Positions 53,684 to 61,683 of a stretch of 64,000 bases of DNA are shown here, one piece after another (position 1 is the stretch's first letter; the number at the start of each line of letters is the position of its first letter). Location: positions 3,100,001 to 3,164,000 of the forward strand of contig NZ_CAAHFG010000001.1 of assembly GCF_900890425.1 (NCBI RefSeq), given 5' to 3'. The translations under genes and the position numbers were made by a program. The notes under the pieces are model-generated. The model did no database searches and had not been told where the DNA came from. It saw nothing but the letters and a program-made list of their open reading frames with translations. The stretch is from Pontiella desulfatans (GTDB lineage Bacteria > Verrucomicrobiota > Kiritimatiellia > Kiritimatiellales > Pontiellaceae).

Positions 53684-53886
53684 GCTTCACCTCCGGTTAC
53701 TGTTTCAGTTTCATCCGTCTCCCATGGACATGCTTGGCAAGTCACGCCGTCAACGCCACGCTCCTGAAGGCAGGCATCGCACGGGAACAGGATTCGGTCG
53801 CACCCCGAACATTTGAACGGTTGCTGAATGCTGTAGCTGGTTTCTTCCCCACAATCGGGGCACCATTCAGTATATTCCGCATCCAT
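53680..53886 (-). CDS. Small zinc-ribbon protein
   Basis: 68 residues with three Cys pairs: CPDCGEE, CSGCDRI/CDACLQE and CQACPWE. Compact double zinc ribbon, probably nucleic-acid or protein binding. It overlaps both neighbours by a few bases (start at 53886 shared with the upstream stop, stop at 53680 overlapping the next start), so the three genes form a coupled set. Confidence 0.65.
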   Translation of the reverse strand: MDAEYTEWCPDCGEETSYSIQQPFKCSGCDRILFPCDACLQERGVDGVTCQACPWETDETETVTGGEA

Positions 53887-54173
53887 CAGTATTCCTCCGG
53901 CAGAAGAATGGTCGTCAGACTTCTATCTGATTCGGTGATAACCCAAAGCCTAACCTCCTTCTTCGTCCGATATGCACTCAACAGCCGAAGGTTGGCATCA
54001 ACCGCCTCCTCATTGGCTTGTTGGTCTTCGGCGCACACTTCGCCCCAGTCTCCACTAATATGGCGACTGATGAATTCCACCGGGCTTTGCAGTGCATCCA
54101 TCATCGCTTCGAGCGCTCCTGGAGTGGAGCAGATTTGCCCCGTATTGAATCTTGGTTTTTGTGTCATGATCAT
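53886..54173 (-). CDS. Conserved island protein (NTGQICSTPGALEAM type)
   Basis: 95 residues with a GGAGGTAA ribosome site. The sequence pattern RFNTGQICSTPGALEAM, ISGDWGEVCAEDQQANEEA and LRLLSAYRT, then WVITESDRSLTTILLPEEY, belongs to a widespread family of plasmid/ICE-carried proteins of unknown function. Its presence supports the mobile-element origin of this region. A terminator lies just before it. Confidence 0.7.
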   Translation of the reverse strand: MIMTQKPRFNTGQICSTPGALEAMMDALQSPVEFISRHISGDWGEVCAEDQQANEEAVDANLRLLSAYRTKKEVRLWVITESDRSLTTILLPEEY

Positions 54174-54191
54174 TGCTTACCTCCATACATT

Positions 54192-54218
54192 AAAAAGGCG
54201 CCCCACCATGGGACGCCT
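54192..54218 (-). terminator. Intrinsic terminator
   Basis: AGGCGCCCC...GGGACGCCT stem with one mismatch and a CATGG-type loop, followed on the minus strand by TTTTT. It lies about 96 bases past the stop of the 54314 gene and upstream of the 54173 start. Confidence 0.8.
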
Positions 54219-54313
54219 ATATTCAGCTCAACCGCTCACGCGGCTGTTTTACACATTTGAAAAACAGGCCGGAGAATTCCCCTGCCCGCCTTGGTTATTC
54301 CCTACTTCTCCAG

Positions 54314-54562
54314 TCAACAGTAGATGTTGATATCATCCGGTTGTTCCTCCGCTATCTTCAGGGCTACCGCCCCGGCGATACGGCAAAGCTCCGGCGGCTC
54401 GTTGAACTGGCCTTCCTTCAGACCAACCTCGAAACACTCGGCATCGATCACCACCTGACGTTCACCCGTCAGTTGGCAATAGGGAGCCTTGGCCTCGAAC
54501 GCATCCACGATGGAAACGTTTTCAACGTTCACGTAGAGCGTCTTTCCAATCGTGATCTTCAT
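54314..54562 (-). CDS. Small island protein, unknown function
   Basis: 82 residues from the ATG at 54562, which overlaps the stop of the upstream gene. The sequence (MKITIGKTLYVNVENVSIVD, YCQLTGERQVVIDAECFEVG) suggests a small beta-rich protein. No family was recognised. Confidence 0.5.
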   Translation of the reverse strand: MKITIGKTLYVNVENVSIVDAFEAKAPYCQLTGERQVVIDAECFEVGLKEGQFNEPPELCRIAGAVALKIAEEQPDDINIYC

Positions 54563-54864
54563 TGTCCGTCCCTCCGTTTCAGCCAGTCCGACACCGTTGT
54601 ATCTTCCCACTTCAGTACAATGGCACCATCGGGCACCACCACTTCGGCAATACTGCCGTCATCGTTGAACCGGATGCTGACCGCCGACTCGGTCTCTTGA
54701 TCAACCCCTGCCGGATAGACCAGCAGCTGCATTTGCTCCTCTATCTCGCCAAACACATCCTGCGCAACCAGCACGGGATGGGGATTGCCTGGAACGTCGA
54801 TGTCCAGTTCCACTCCATAGGTGGATCGGGTTTCATGGAAGGTTGCTTCATATTCCTTTTTCAT
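54559..54864 (-). CDS. Small island protein, unknown function
   Basis: 101 residues, beta-rich and acidic (MKKEYEATFHETRSTYGVEL, VLVAQDVFGEIEEQM, VSIRFNDDGSIAEVVVPDGA). AAGGAAG ribosome site. Its stop overlaps the next start, so it is coupled to the 54562 gene. No recognised domain. Confidence 0.5.
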   Translation of the reverse strand: MKKEYEATFHETRSTYGVELDIDVPGNPHPVLVAQDVFGEIEEQMQLLVYPAGVDQETESAVSIRFNDDGSIAEVVVPDGAIVLKWEDTTVSDWLKRRDGQ

Positions 54865-54889
54865 GCTTGTCTTCCTTTCTATTTATGAA

Positions 54890-54923
54890 AGAAGCGCGGT
54901 GGCCATGGCCAATCGCGCTCTTC
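54890..54923. other. Hairpin between island genes
   Basis: GAAGCGCG and CGCG-CTTC arms flank a perfect GGCCATGGCC palindrome. The T-run is poor, so it may be a weak terminator or mRNA hairpin between the 54952 and 54864 genes. Confidence 0.5.
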
Positions 54924-54951
54924 AGGTTTCCTATTTGCATTTGCTACTCTG

Positions 54952-55194
54952 TCAGTCGCTTCCTGCCAGCTCGGTTTCATCAATGAACTCAAGGTATTCG
55001 TGGCCGACTTTTCCGAAATAGCGGTCAACCGCCTCTTCCTCCGGCATGCCGTCCGGAAAAACCTCTTCCGGCAGTTCTCGGCTCCACCACGACTTCACAT
55101 ACCCGTGAAGTTCATGGATCAACCGCTCCCGCGACACCGCCGCATAGACGGTTGACCCGTGCTTGTGCGATATCGCCGCCAACCATATTTTCAT
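54952..55194 (-). CDS. Small island protein, unknown function
   Basis: 80 residues with a good AAAGGAG ribosome site. It begins IWLAAISHKHGSTVYAAVSR and then has a helical acidic stretch (WWSRELPEEVFPDGMPEEEA). This kind of opening occurs in several short plasmid-borne proteins. Function unknown. Confidence 0.5.
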   Translation of the reverse strand: MKIWLAAISHKHGSTVYAAVSRERLIHELHGYVKSWWSRELPEEVFPDGMPEEEAVDRYFGKVGHEYLEFIDETELAGSD

Positions 55195-55216
55195 TAGTTA
55201 TCTCCTTTCACTGGAT

Positions 55217-56596
55217 TCATACCTTTAAGAAGCAACCGGTGAGGCTGGCCTTGCCGTTGAGTAACGCCTCCGCCATATCCTCCGGCTGCACCGACTGGTT
55301 TTCGTGGTTGGTGTCCACCACCGTATTGCCCCGCAGATGCCGCAGTAGAAACATGCTCAGGAGCAGGTTCTTCAGCGACTCGTCTTCAAGCAGGGGGAAC
55401 GGTTCGGCAAACGTCTGGTCTTTTGGAACGCGCACGAAGCGCTGATCCGAAAACCATTCACTCAGCATGGGTGCTATCTCCGCATACCGATCAGCAGCTA
55501 GCTTGGCCGTGCGCTTGACGAGGTCGGACTTTCGACCGGATATCTTCCAGCCGTGCGCCCGCAGCGCATCGCGGAACTGATCGAGAGTCTCCATCTTGCG
55601 CCATGTGATTCCAAACCTTGGAATCTGCTCCTTGCGAAGCCGCGCCGACGAATTCAACGGATAGATCCGTTGCAGATAGCGGACATTGCTAAACCGTACC
55701 GCTACTTCCTCACGATCCAGAATTTCCTGAAGCCGCGCCATTGATGCGACGAAACAATAATCGCCACCGCTCGTGCGGTAGCTCCGGGCAAACTCCTTGG
55801 CAAACTTGCGTTGCGCAACGGCATGCGTCAGCTCCGGCTCAAAATGAACCATGTTGCCATGCACCCCGCAGGAATATTTCACCTGCCCGTGGTCATGCAA
55901 ACGACCATTGTTAATCACCAGCTCAAACCAATCGATCCGGTCGCGGAACCGTAGCCGGTGCCTGTCATCGGTCAGGCCGCGCAACGCCGACACCTTGCGA
56001 AAGTTCCGGCAGCAAAGGGCTTCAAGCACCAGACTCTGCTCCTCATCCATGAAATCCCCGACCGACAACAGATTCGCCAGGTCAAGGTCGTTCATGTCGT
56101 CATAGCTGCCGACCTTCAGCTTTGGATGCTTCTGTTTCAGAAACGCCCGTAGCTCCGAAAAGCCCGACCGGCTACTACGCAGCAGGTTCCAGGCTCGCTC
56201 GTGCGACCAGTGCGAGCTGACATATTTACGAGCCAGCTTCACAATCCGGTCGTACGAGACGTCTTCCGCAAAATAGACGCCATGCCCTACCATCTCCAAT
56301 GTCCGCTCTAATGCAGTGCGCCGGTCGTGGTAGTTGCCATGCTGCGCCATGACGATTTCTGCATTAAGGTGCTGCACAGACAGGGGCTCGAAGCGGTGCT
56401 CCGCTTCGTTCAACTTGCGGCTGAAGAGTTCCGCCGCCTGGCAGTAGTCGCCCGACACGCCCATGACCGACTCCGGATGGATGCCCTTGAGCAGCACATC
56501 CTCGATCGGCACCTCGATGAGTTCGTAGCCCATACGCAAAAAAGCCGGTATCCTATGATCCGGCTCCAACCATACTTTCAATCCATATATCTTCAT
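55217..56596 (-). CDS. Large island protein with SAP-like motif, third gene of MoxR/VWA module
   Basis: 459 residues from the ATG at 56596 (GAAAGGAT ribosome site; the frame opens at 56683 inside the upstream gene). It starts 5 bases past the stop of the MoxR-type ATPase gene, so the two are in one operon. Near residue 350, FRDALRAHGWKISGRKSDLVKRTAKLA fits a SAP DNA-binding helix-extended loop-helix. The rest (VHFEPELTHAVAQRKFAKEF, GGDYCFVASMARLQEILDRE) is not recognised. It may be the substrate-specific or DNA-binding component of the ATPase/VWA complex. This is inferred only from order and the SAP-like stretch. Confidence 0.6.
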   Translation of the reverse strand: MKIYGLKVWLEPDHRIPAFLRMGYELIEVPIEDVLLKGIHPESVMGVSGDYCQAAELFSRKLNEAEHRFEPLSVQHLNAEIVMAQHGNYHDRRTALERTLEMVGHGVYFAEDVSYDRIVKLARKYVSSHWSHERAWNLLRSSRSGFSELRAFLKQKHPKLKVGSYDDMNDLDLANLLSVGDFMDEEQSLVLEALCCRNFRKVSALRGLTDDRHRLRFRDRIDWFELVINNGRLHDHGQVKYSCGVHGNMVHFEPELTHAVAQRKFAKEFARSYRTSGGDYCFVASMARLQEILDREEVAVRFSNVRYLQRIYPLNSSARLRKEQIPRFGITWRKMETLDQFRDALRAHGWKISGRKSDLVKRTAKLAADRYAEIAPMLSEWFSDQRFVRVPKDQTFAEPFPLLEDESLKNLLLSMFLLRHLRGNTVVDTNHENQSVQPEDMAEALLNGKASLTGCFLKV

Positions 56597-56600
56597 TTGA

Positions 56601-58076
56601 TTATCCTTTCCCCAGCAACGACTCGATCCGAGCCGCAGTTGATTTGATTCGTTCTGCGGTCTTGCTAATGTCAACTGCGTCAAGCCGTGGCCACATCACG
56701 AGACCACGCACTTCTTGATAGGCGATCATACGCCGCAGGTCGTCGGGTTGATCCAAGAGGGCTTCAACGCTTTCAAGCAGCTCGATGTGTTGGCCTCTTA
56801 ATCCTGGAATACTATCTGTTTCCAGGTTTTGCAGGTCGATTTGGCCGCCCACCTTTTCCAGCAGTTCCGACGGAATTTTCCCGGGATGGTTAGCTTCGAC
56901 ACGCAATGCGATATAAGCCAAAGGCGTGATCGACTCCGACGTGTCGCACAGGTCGTTCCACGCCTTGAGCTTCACCATTTCCGACAGGTTTTCACCGAGC
57001 AGGATTTCTGCCTTCTCGAACAGGTCGGTTGTCGTGAACAGCCGATAGACCGTCTCCACCCGTTGGAAGTTTCCGCCTTCGCTGAAATAGTCCGCCAACA
57101 AATCCAGGCAGACCTCCACCTTGTGCAGCATTTCCTCGCGGTTGATCCCTTCGTCGTTCAATCCCATGGGGATGCTCGACAGGATCACCTTCTTCGCGCT
57201 CTGCGCAAATGCAGGCAGATAGTTTCCATACAATGCCTGCCGTGCCAGCTCGATTGCCCGGTTGGCTAGCAGGTTGCGGTAGATGAAACCCAACCGACGT
57301 CCATCCAGCTTAACGTTGCCGTCCGTCTCCTTCATTACCAGCACCGCCAGTCTGGAGAGGAATTCACCCAATGATTGGAAATCCTTTTCCAATGATTGGA
57401 AAAGCGATCCCGCCATTAAGAGGACTTCGCGGATCTGCTTTCCAGTTGCAACCGTCTGCTCCTTGCCAACGGTTTTGGTTTCCGACTGCGGGCACCATTC
57501 TCCAATGCTTGGTGCATCGTCGCCATTGATATGGCGCAGCACCTTGATGCGGTCTTCTTCATCCATATCCAACGCTTCCGGTGGATAAAGGAAGATGGCG
57601 TAGCGACCGATCAATGCGGCATCCATCTGCTGGGTGCCATTGTACTGCCGTCCCATCGGATTCATGGCGCTCCAGACCCATTTAACCTCGGTCTCAAATC
57701 CCATGATCTTGCGGGAACGGATAATCTCCAGCCATTTGGCCTGCAGTTCGGGAACCGCGCGGTTGATCTCATCGATCAGCACAAACTGCTTGTCCCATAC
57801 CGTGACTGCACTCGGCACATATTCCACTCGCCCCTGTTTCAGGCTCTCCACATTCGGGAAACCCAGGACGTCTTCAAACAATGCCTTGCTGGCATCGTAG
57901 GCCATGAACCTCCAGTCCATCGCCTGCGCAATTTTTCCCGCTGCATGGGTCTTGGCCGCGCCATGCGCGCCGACCATCAGCAGCGGATCGCCTGTCAACA
58001 GCGAGGCCATTGCCAGGTTTTCATCTTCCAGGCTCCATCCATAGATGCCCAGTTGTTCCAGTAGTTTTGTATTCAT
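56601..58076 (-). CDS. MoxR-type AAA+ ATPase
   Basis: 491 residues, AAGGAGC ribosome site. The N-terminal AAA+ core has Walker A VGAHGAAKTH (35-44), Walker B FVLIDEINRA (98-107) and sensor I WSAMNP (135-140). This pattern belongs to the MoxR/RavA group rather than to helicases. The C-terminal half is helical and not recognised. MoxR proteins act as chaperones that load or activate VWA-domain partners. A VWA/metallopeptidase protein is encoded just upstream at 58548-59834 and an unknown SAP-like protein just downstream. Confidence 0.85.
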   Translation of the reverse strand: MNTKLLEQLGIYGWSLEDENLAMASLLTGDPLLMVGAHGAAKTHAAGKIAQAMDWRFMAYDASKALFEDVLGFPNVESLKQGRVEYVPSAVTVWDKQFVLIDEINRAVPELQAKWLEIIRSRKIMGFETEVKWVWSAMNPMGRQYNGTQQMDAALIGRYAIFLYPPEALDMDEEDRIKVLRHINGDDAPSIGEWCPQSETKTVGKEQTVATGKQIREVLLMAGSLFQSLEKDFQSLGEFLSRLAVLVMKETDGNVKLDGRRLGFIYRNLLANRAIELARQALYGNYLPAFAQSAKKVILSSIPMGLNDEGINREEMLHKVEVCLDLLADYFSEGGNFQRVETVYRLFTTTDLFEKAEILLGENLSEMVKLKAWNDLCDTSESITPLAYIALRVEANHPGKIPSELLEKVGGQIDLQNLETDSIPGLRGQHIELLESVEALLDQPDDLRRMIAYQEVRGLVMWPRLDAVDISKTAERIKSTAARIESLLGKG

Positions 58077-58105
58077 TCTATTGCTCCTTGTTTATGTGTA
58101 GGCAC

Positions 58106-58147
58106 AAAAAAAGAGCCGACCCGGCATTTCTGCCCAATCGGCTCTTT
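58106..58147 (-). terminator. Intrinsic terminator between zinc-binding gene and MoxR gene
   Basis: AAAGAGCCGA...TCGGCTCTTT forms a 10-bp perfect stem and is followed on the minus strand by a T-run. It lies 20 bases past the stop of the 58168 gene. Partial read-through could set the ratio of the VWA protein to the ATPase. Confidence 0.8.
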
Positions 58148-58167
58148 ACGATTTTGATGTTTCATGT

Positions 58168-58551
58168 TCAGTCTCCGCTTGTCTCTCCTTCCTGCATTTT
58201 CTCCAGCGCGTCCACGACGCCCGGTTCGACAAACGCCACCGGTGATTTTATCTCCACATCGAAGATACGGTCGGCGGCCGCCTTTCGGATATGGACGATG
58301 CGCCCGGTGCGATAGGCATCCTGCGGTTTTATCGTTCCGTCAGTGAATGTGGATTTTTCAGGATCGCATTCAACGAGCGCGATATATCCCTTCTCCCACT
58401 GCTTCGCATGCTCCGGACACAAGTCCCATCCCGTGACCGTCTTCCGCTCCAGCGTGTTCCGCAGGCGCTTGTCCAGCAAGATTGCTCCCGTATCGAAGGC
58501 TTGACCGCAAACCGGACACACCTTTTGTTCCATTCCAACATGGCTCTTCAT
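58168..58551 (-). CDS. Small zinc-binding island protein
   Basis: 127 residues, GAAGGAGC ribosome site. CPVCGQAFDTGAILLDKRL near the N-terminus and LCPEH further on form a probable zinc site. The rest is beta-rich (GYIALVECDPEKSTFTDG, VEIKSPVAFVEPGVVDAL). It resembles short plasmid/ICE-borne proteins that begin with CPVCG. It overlaps the stop of the VWA gene (ATGA), so it is translationally coupled to it. Confidence 0.6.
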   Translation of the reverse strand: MKSHVGMEQKVCPVCGQAFDTGAILLDKRLRNTLERKTVTGWDLCPEHAKQWEKGYIALVECDPEKSTFTDGTIKPQDAYRTGRIVHIRKAAADRIFDVEIKSPVAFVEPGVVDALEKMQEGETSGD

Positions 58552-59834
58552 TTTATTGCTCCTTCTGTTATTTCATTCAGGTTCATGACCTCCCCAAACG
58601 GCCGCAACACGTCTCCGTTGTTGTGATTGCCAAACAGGATGGTCAGTAGTTGGATGCCGGCTTCATGCAAGGCCGACTGGTTCGTTTCACTCATTGTGGC
58701 ATAGCCGTCGGTAATGATTACCGCCCGCGTGAATTCCTCGGTGAGGATCGTTTTTGCGATGCAGTTAAAGTCGGTGCCGTAGGTGGTCTCCACATAGCCG
58801 CGCAATAGCGCGTCCATTGTGATTTCCGAAACCGCATTGCTGAACTGGTAGACCGAGCGAATATTTCTCCGATACCTTGCCAGCAGCCCGACGATCCCCG
58901 GCAACGACTGGTTTACCGATCCCGATACATCGAGAAAAATGGCAATGCCTTCCCGACTGTTCTTAATCTCCGGCTGACGGTTCCGAAAGAACCCCGGCCA
59001 GATATCCGCGCTTAGCAACACCATGTCGCGTCGGCACGGATTGATAGGAAACGGCGACGTTGTTCGTCGCATTTCGCGTTCCGTGCAAAAAAAAGCATCT
59101 AGCCGTTTGCGGGTGCTGTAGTTCAATAGCAACTCCTGGCGAATGCTTCGCTTCGTCTTCATGATCTCAACAATCATTTTCCGAAGACTGTCGAACATGC
59201 CTCCACTGCAACCGCTATGCTCCTGCACTCGTGTCCCGATCTCTTGGGCAATGTCTTGCAACTGTTCTGAGTTCCAATGATTGGCCGCGCCATGCGAACC
59301 GATTAGTTTCGGTCGGCCGGCGGATTGCGGCACCAACATCTTCAGGGTCTGGATCACCTCCCCCGCGCTGAGCACATCGTGGTGCGTCCATTTCGGATAA
59401 AGATGCTGATATAGATAGCTGTACCGGCTGTTCCGATGCTTGCTGTTTGGTCGAAGGATTGATTCCAATCCCTGGACATTATAGAAACGCTCAAACAACG
59501 AACCGCCACCCGACGACTGGCCGTAGAACTGACTGATCAACGCGTTGATGATCGCGTCGCAGGCAATATTGCTGATTTCATCCCGCTTATGGACAAAGTG
59601 CCCAAATGCCGGATGCAGAATTTCATGAAAGACAAGGCAGAACAAATCCTGCTCCGTCTTCACATGCTCCGAAACAAAGTCCGGATTGTATTTCATGGTT
59701 CCCGTGGCATTGATACATGCCGTCGGGATTTTGGGATCGGCCTTCACCGAAGCCACGATCCCCGCAACAAACGAATCCGCGCCCAACTCGCGCTTCATCA
59801 TCTGCCGTACTGTTTCCAATGTAATCAGGTGCAT
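58548..59834 (-). CDS. VWA / metallopeptidase-like protein (DUF2201 type)
   Basis: 428 residues, GGAGGG ribosome site. The N-terminal part has a zincin-like motif FHEILHPAFGH (HEILH at 70-74, His79), typical of the putative metallopeptidase half of DUF2201 proteins. The C-terminal part is a VWA fold with MIDAS IAIFLDVSGSVNQS (Asp302, Ser304, Ser306) and IITDGYATMSE. Such proteins pair with MoxR-type ATPases. The ATPase gene is downstream in the same run. First gene of the ATPase/VWA module. The role (metal insertion, protease or defence) is unknown. Confidence 0.85.
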   Translation of the reverse strand: MHLITLETVRQMMKRELGADSFVAGIVASVKADPKIPTACINATGTMKYNPDFVSEHVKTEQDLFCLVFHEILHPAFGHFVHKRDEISNIACDAIINALISQFYGQSSGGGSLFERFYNVQGLESILRPNSKHRNSRYSYLYQHLYPKWTHHDVLSAGEVIQTLKMLVPQSAGRPKLIGSHGAANHWNSEQLQDIAQEIGTRVQEHSGCSGGMFDSLRKMIVEIMKTKRSIRQELLLNYSTRKRLDAFFCTEREMRRTTSPFPINPCRRDMVLLSADIWPGFFRNRQPEIKNSREGIAIFLDVSGSVNQSLPGIVGLLARYRRNIRSVYQFSNAVSEITMDALLRGYVETTYGTDFNCIAKTILTEEFTRAVIITDGYATMSETNQSALHEAGIQLLTILFGNHNNGDVLRPFGEVMNLNEITEGAIK

Positions 59835-59856
59835 AGCACCCTCCTTTCCTGTTGGT

Positions 59857-60456
59857 TTAGTTTTCGTGTATTTGGTGTATTTCGTGGTTCAAATTCATCT
59901 GCGTTATCCGCGTGATCTGCGGTCAAAATATTTCCGTGTAGTCGGTATATTCAGTGGTTAAACAGGGTTTTAGAAATGCATAGCGGTCGCTACATAAATG
60001 GTTCCTCTCGACGGGGAACGTGTTTACAGATCAAGGTTCGGCGAAGCCGTAAACCTCAAGGCGAATCCACTGTGTTCAGCCGGATATCGGCATCAGCTCT
60101 TTCGCGAAAAACTCGTTCAAGCATATGGCATCAAACGGTTTTTTGTTAATCGAATAGTTTACATATGGAACCACGGGCAGGTTCCTGAGGGATTTAATGT
60201 AGCCACCAAAAAGCGCAGAGAAACGCAAAGACAGTCCGTACGATTTCTTTGTTTTCTATGCGTGCTCTCGCGGCCAATTATTTTGGAATCACGAGCAGGC
60301 TCCGGTGGGAGTTAATTATGAAACCACTAATGGACACTGATAGACACTAATTGAAGGGGATCTCGTATTTGAATATCTGCGTTGTTCCGCGTTCATCTGC
60401 GGGCAATACTTTCCAGTTTGTTTCGTGTGTTTAGTGTATTTCGTGGTTGGATATTA
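59857..60456. repeat. Gene-poor block of interspersed environmental-type repeats
   Basis: Fragments like tttcgtgtatttggtgtatt (59867), cgtgtgtttagtgtatttcg (60424) and ccaaaaagcgcagagaaacg (60206), and two ctgcgtt...ctgcgg segments (59902-59923, 60381-60401), recur in this 600-base stretch. They are similar to the cacgaa palindrome at 13671. Part of the block pairs as inverted copies. The frame at 59998-60315 is not convincing as a gene. No protein gene was recognised in the block. Confidence 0.6.
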
Positions 60457-60489
60457 AAAAAGGAGTAAAGGCATAATCGCCCTTACTCC
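60455..60489 (-). terminator. Intrinsic terminator of the small coiled-coil gene
   Basis: GGAGTAAAGGC (60462-60472) pairs with GCCCTTACTCC (60479-60489) with one mismatch. The minus strand then has a T-run (60461 to 60455). The stem includes the stop codon of the 60483 gene. Confidence 0.8.
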
Positions 60490-60662
60490 TGGTTGTAGGT
60501 CTCGCGGTATTCCTGCCAAAACTCCCGCTCCCTGAAGTGCTCCAGCTCATTCTGGAGTATGTTCAGAATTTTCGAGACATCCGATCGGATGTCCAGCAGG
60601 TGGCGGTCGATATCCGCAAGCTTTGCTTCGAGTGCATCAACACTCTGCTGATCTGCTTTCAT
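60483..60662 (-). CDS. Small coiled-coil protein
   Basis: 59 residues (MKADQQSVDALEAKLADIDR ... EYRETYNQE). Nearly entirely helical with a heptad-like pattern (VDALEAKLADIDRHLLDIRS, VSKILNILQNELEHF), so probably a coiled coil. A terminator hairpin overlaps its stop. It is only 95 bases downstream of the ImmA/IrrE gene stop on the same strand and could be the tail of that operon. No clear ribosome site was seen. Function unknown. Confidence 0.55.
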   Translation of the reverse strand: MKADQQSVDALEAKLADIDRHLLDIRSDVSKILNILQNELEHFREREFWQEYRETYNQE

Positions 60663-60757
60663 AACTACTCAAAAGTAGTCGCAGTTTATAAATATTTCGT
60701 TGAGCAAGAATCTGCTTTAGCAACAATAAGTTACTCACTTGGAAGCAAACGGCATTC

Positions 60758-61678
60758 CTACAAACAAATTTGGGGTGCTATAGGATTCATATAAACCGCC
60801 AGAGTCAGTATCTTGTAGCTATTTGAAAAACTCTCCATCCGAAAATAATGAGCCTCTCCATTATCGTCCAACACCGTAGCCTCCACTTCACCCAACAAAC
60901 CGCCCTTTCTTTGTGAGCAATACCCACGGATCAAGTCAAACGCCTGATGTTGATCAAAATTTGAAAATCGATTTCGGAAAGATTCTGAGAAAATCAAATG
61001 CTCGCATGGATTTTGGGCATTAAAAACTATGTTTGAATCAAACCAATGATCACACACCACGCCAAACATCGGAAGATGGTCGTGCGCCTGCTCCACAAAT
61101 CTATACAAAGTTGAGGTAATTGTATTTCCATAAATATTTGCAAGAGTTTTAACTGATTCAAGATTGCAGGAATAATCTGCTGCCTCTAACTTGAATCGCT
61201 CACCCAAAAAAACCAAGTTTCCCCCTCCATAATTTGCTTCATTTTCTATCTGAATTCTACAGGAGGAACTTAGAGTTTGAGCGGGGTCACCAAGACAAAA
61301 CTGCTTATGCCACGGGATGACAGAATGGGCTATTTCATGCACTTCTGCCCATCTATGTTTCAATGGTGGCATATTCTGATCAATGAGTATTTGTTTTGAA
61401 TCCGGCAACCACAACGCCTTTAAATCAGCTTTACTGATTACTTCTCCGAGCAGACTGGGTCGAGAAATCAACTGCTTCCCCGCAACCTTTATTCTATGAA
61501 TAACCTCTTGCCGGAAACCTTCGTCCGCACATGAATAATATTTCCTGTCCAATTCCAATAAATACAGTGCATCCTCTATTTTGAATGGAGGCTCAGGATT
61601 CCCCAGATCACGGAGAATCCTTTTCATTTGACCCTCTATCTCTATAGCTGTTTTTCTATCAGGAATTACATTCAGCAT
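60758..61678 (-). CDS. ImmA/IrrE-family metallo-endopeptidase
   Basis: 306 residues, AAGG before the ATG, 5 bases after the XRE gene stop. The zinc motif is HEIAH at 114-118 in AEVHEIAHSVIPWHKQF. IENEANYGGGNLVFLGERF (about 144-162) holds the third ligand Glu, as in DUF955 proteins. ImmA/IrrE proteases cleave partner repressors, usually XRE-type, to switch genes on in response to DNA damage or phage. The pairing with the XRE gene directly upstream fits this. The gene is more AT-rich than most of the window. It is part of the operon divergent from the ubiquitin-like operon. Confidence 0.88.
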   Translation of the reverse strand: MLNVIPDRKTAIEIEGQMKRILRDLGNPEPPFKIEDALYLLELDRKYYSCADEGFRQEVIHRIKVAGKQLISRPSLLGEVISKADLKALWLPDSKQILIDQNMPPLKHRWAEVHEIAHSVIPWHKQFCLGDPAQTLSSSCRIQIENEANYGGGNLVFLGERFKLEAADYSCNLESVKTLANIYGNTITSTLYRFVEQAHDHLPMFGVVCDHWFDSNIVFNAQNPCEHLIFSESFRNRFSNFDQHQAFDLIRGYCSQRKGGLLGEVEATVLDDNGEAHYFRMESFSNSYKILTLAVYMNPIAPQICL

Positions 61679-61683
61679 TATCC

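Noticed and set aside
54018-54700. Several plus-strand frames of 80-147 codons in the island
   Set aside because: They lie antisense to the small minus-strand genes, which have good ribosome sites and overlapping start/stop codons.
55217-59834. BREX, DISARM or RavA-ViaA as the identity of the ATPase/VWA module
   Set aside because: No methyltransferase, PglZ, helicase or Cys-rich RavA partner is seen; only the general MoxR/VWA pairing is supported.
59998-60315. 105-codon plus-strand frame in the repeat block
   Set aside because: Its second half is translation of the agcgcagagaaacgc repeat and the first half matches nothing; no ribosome site.
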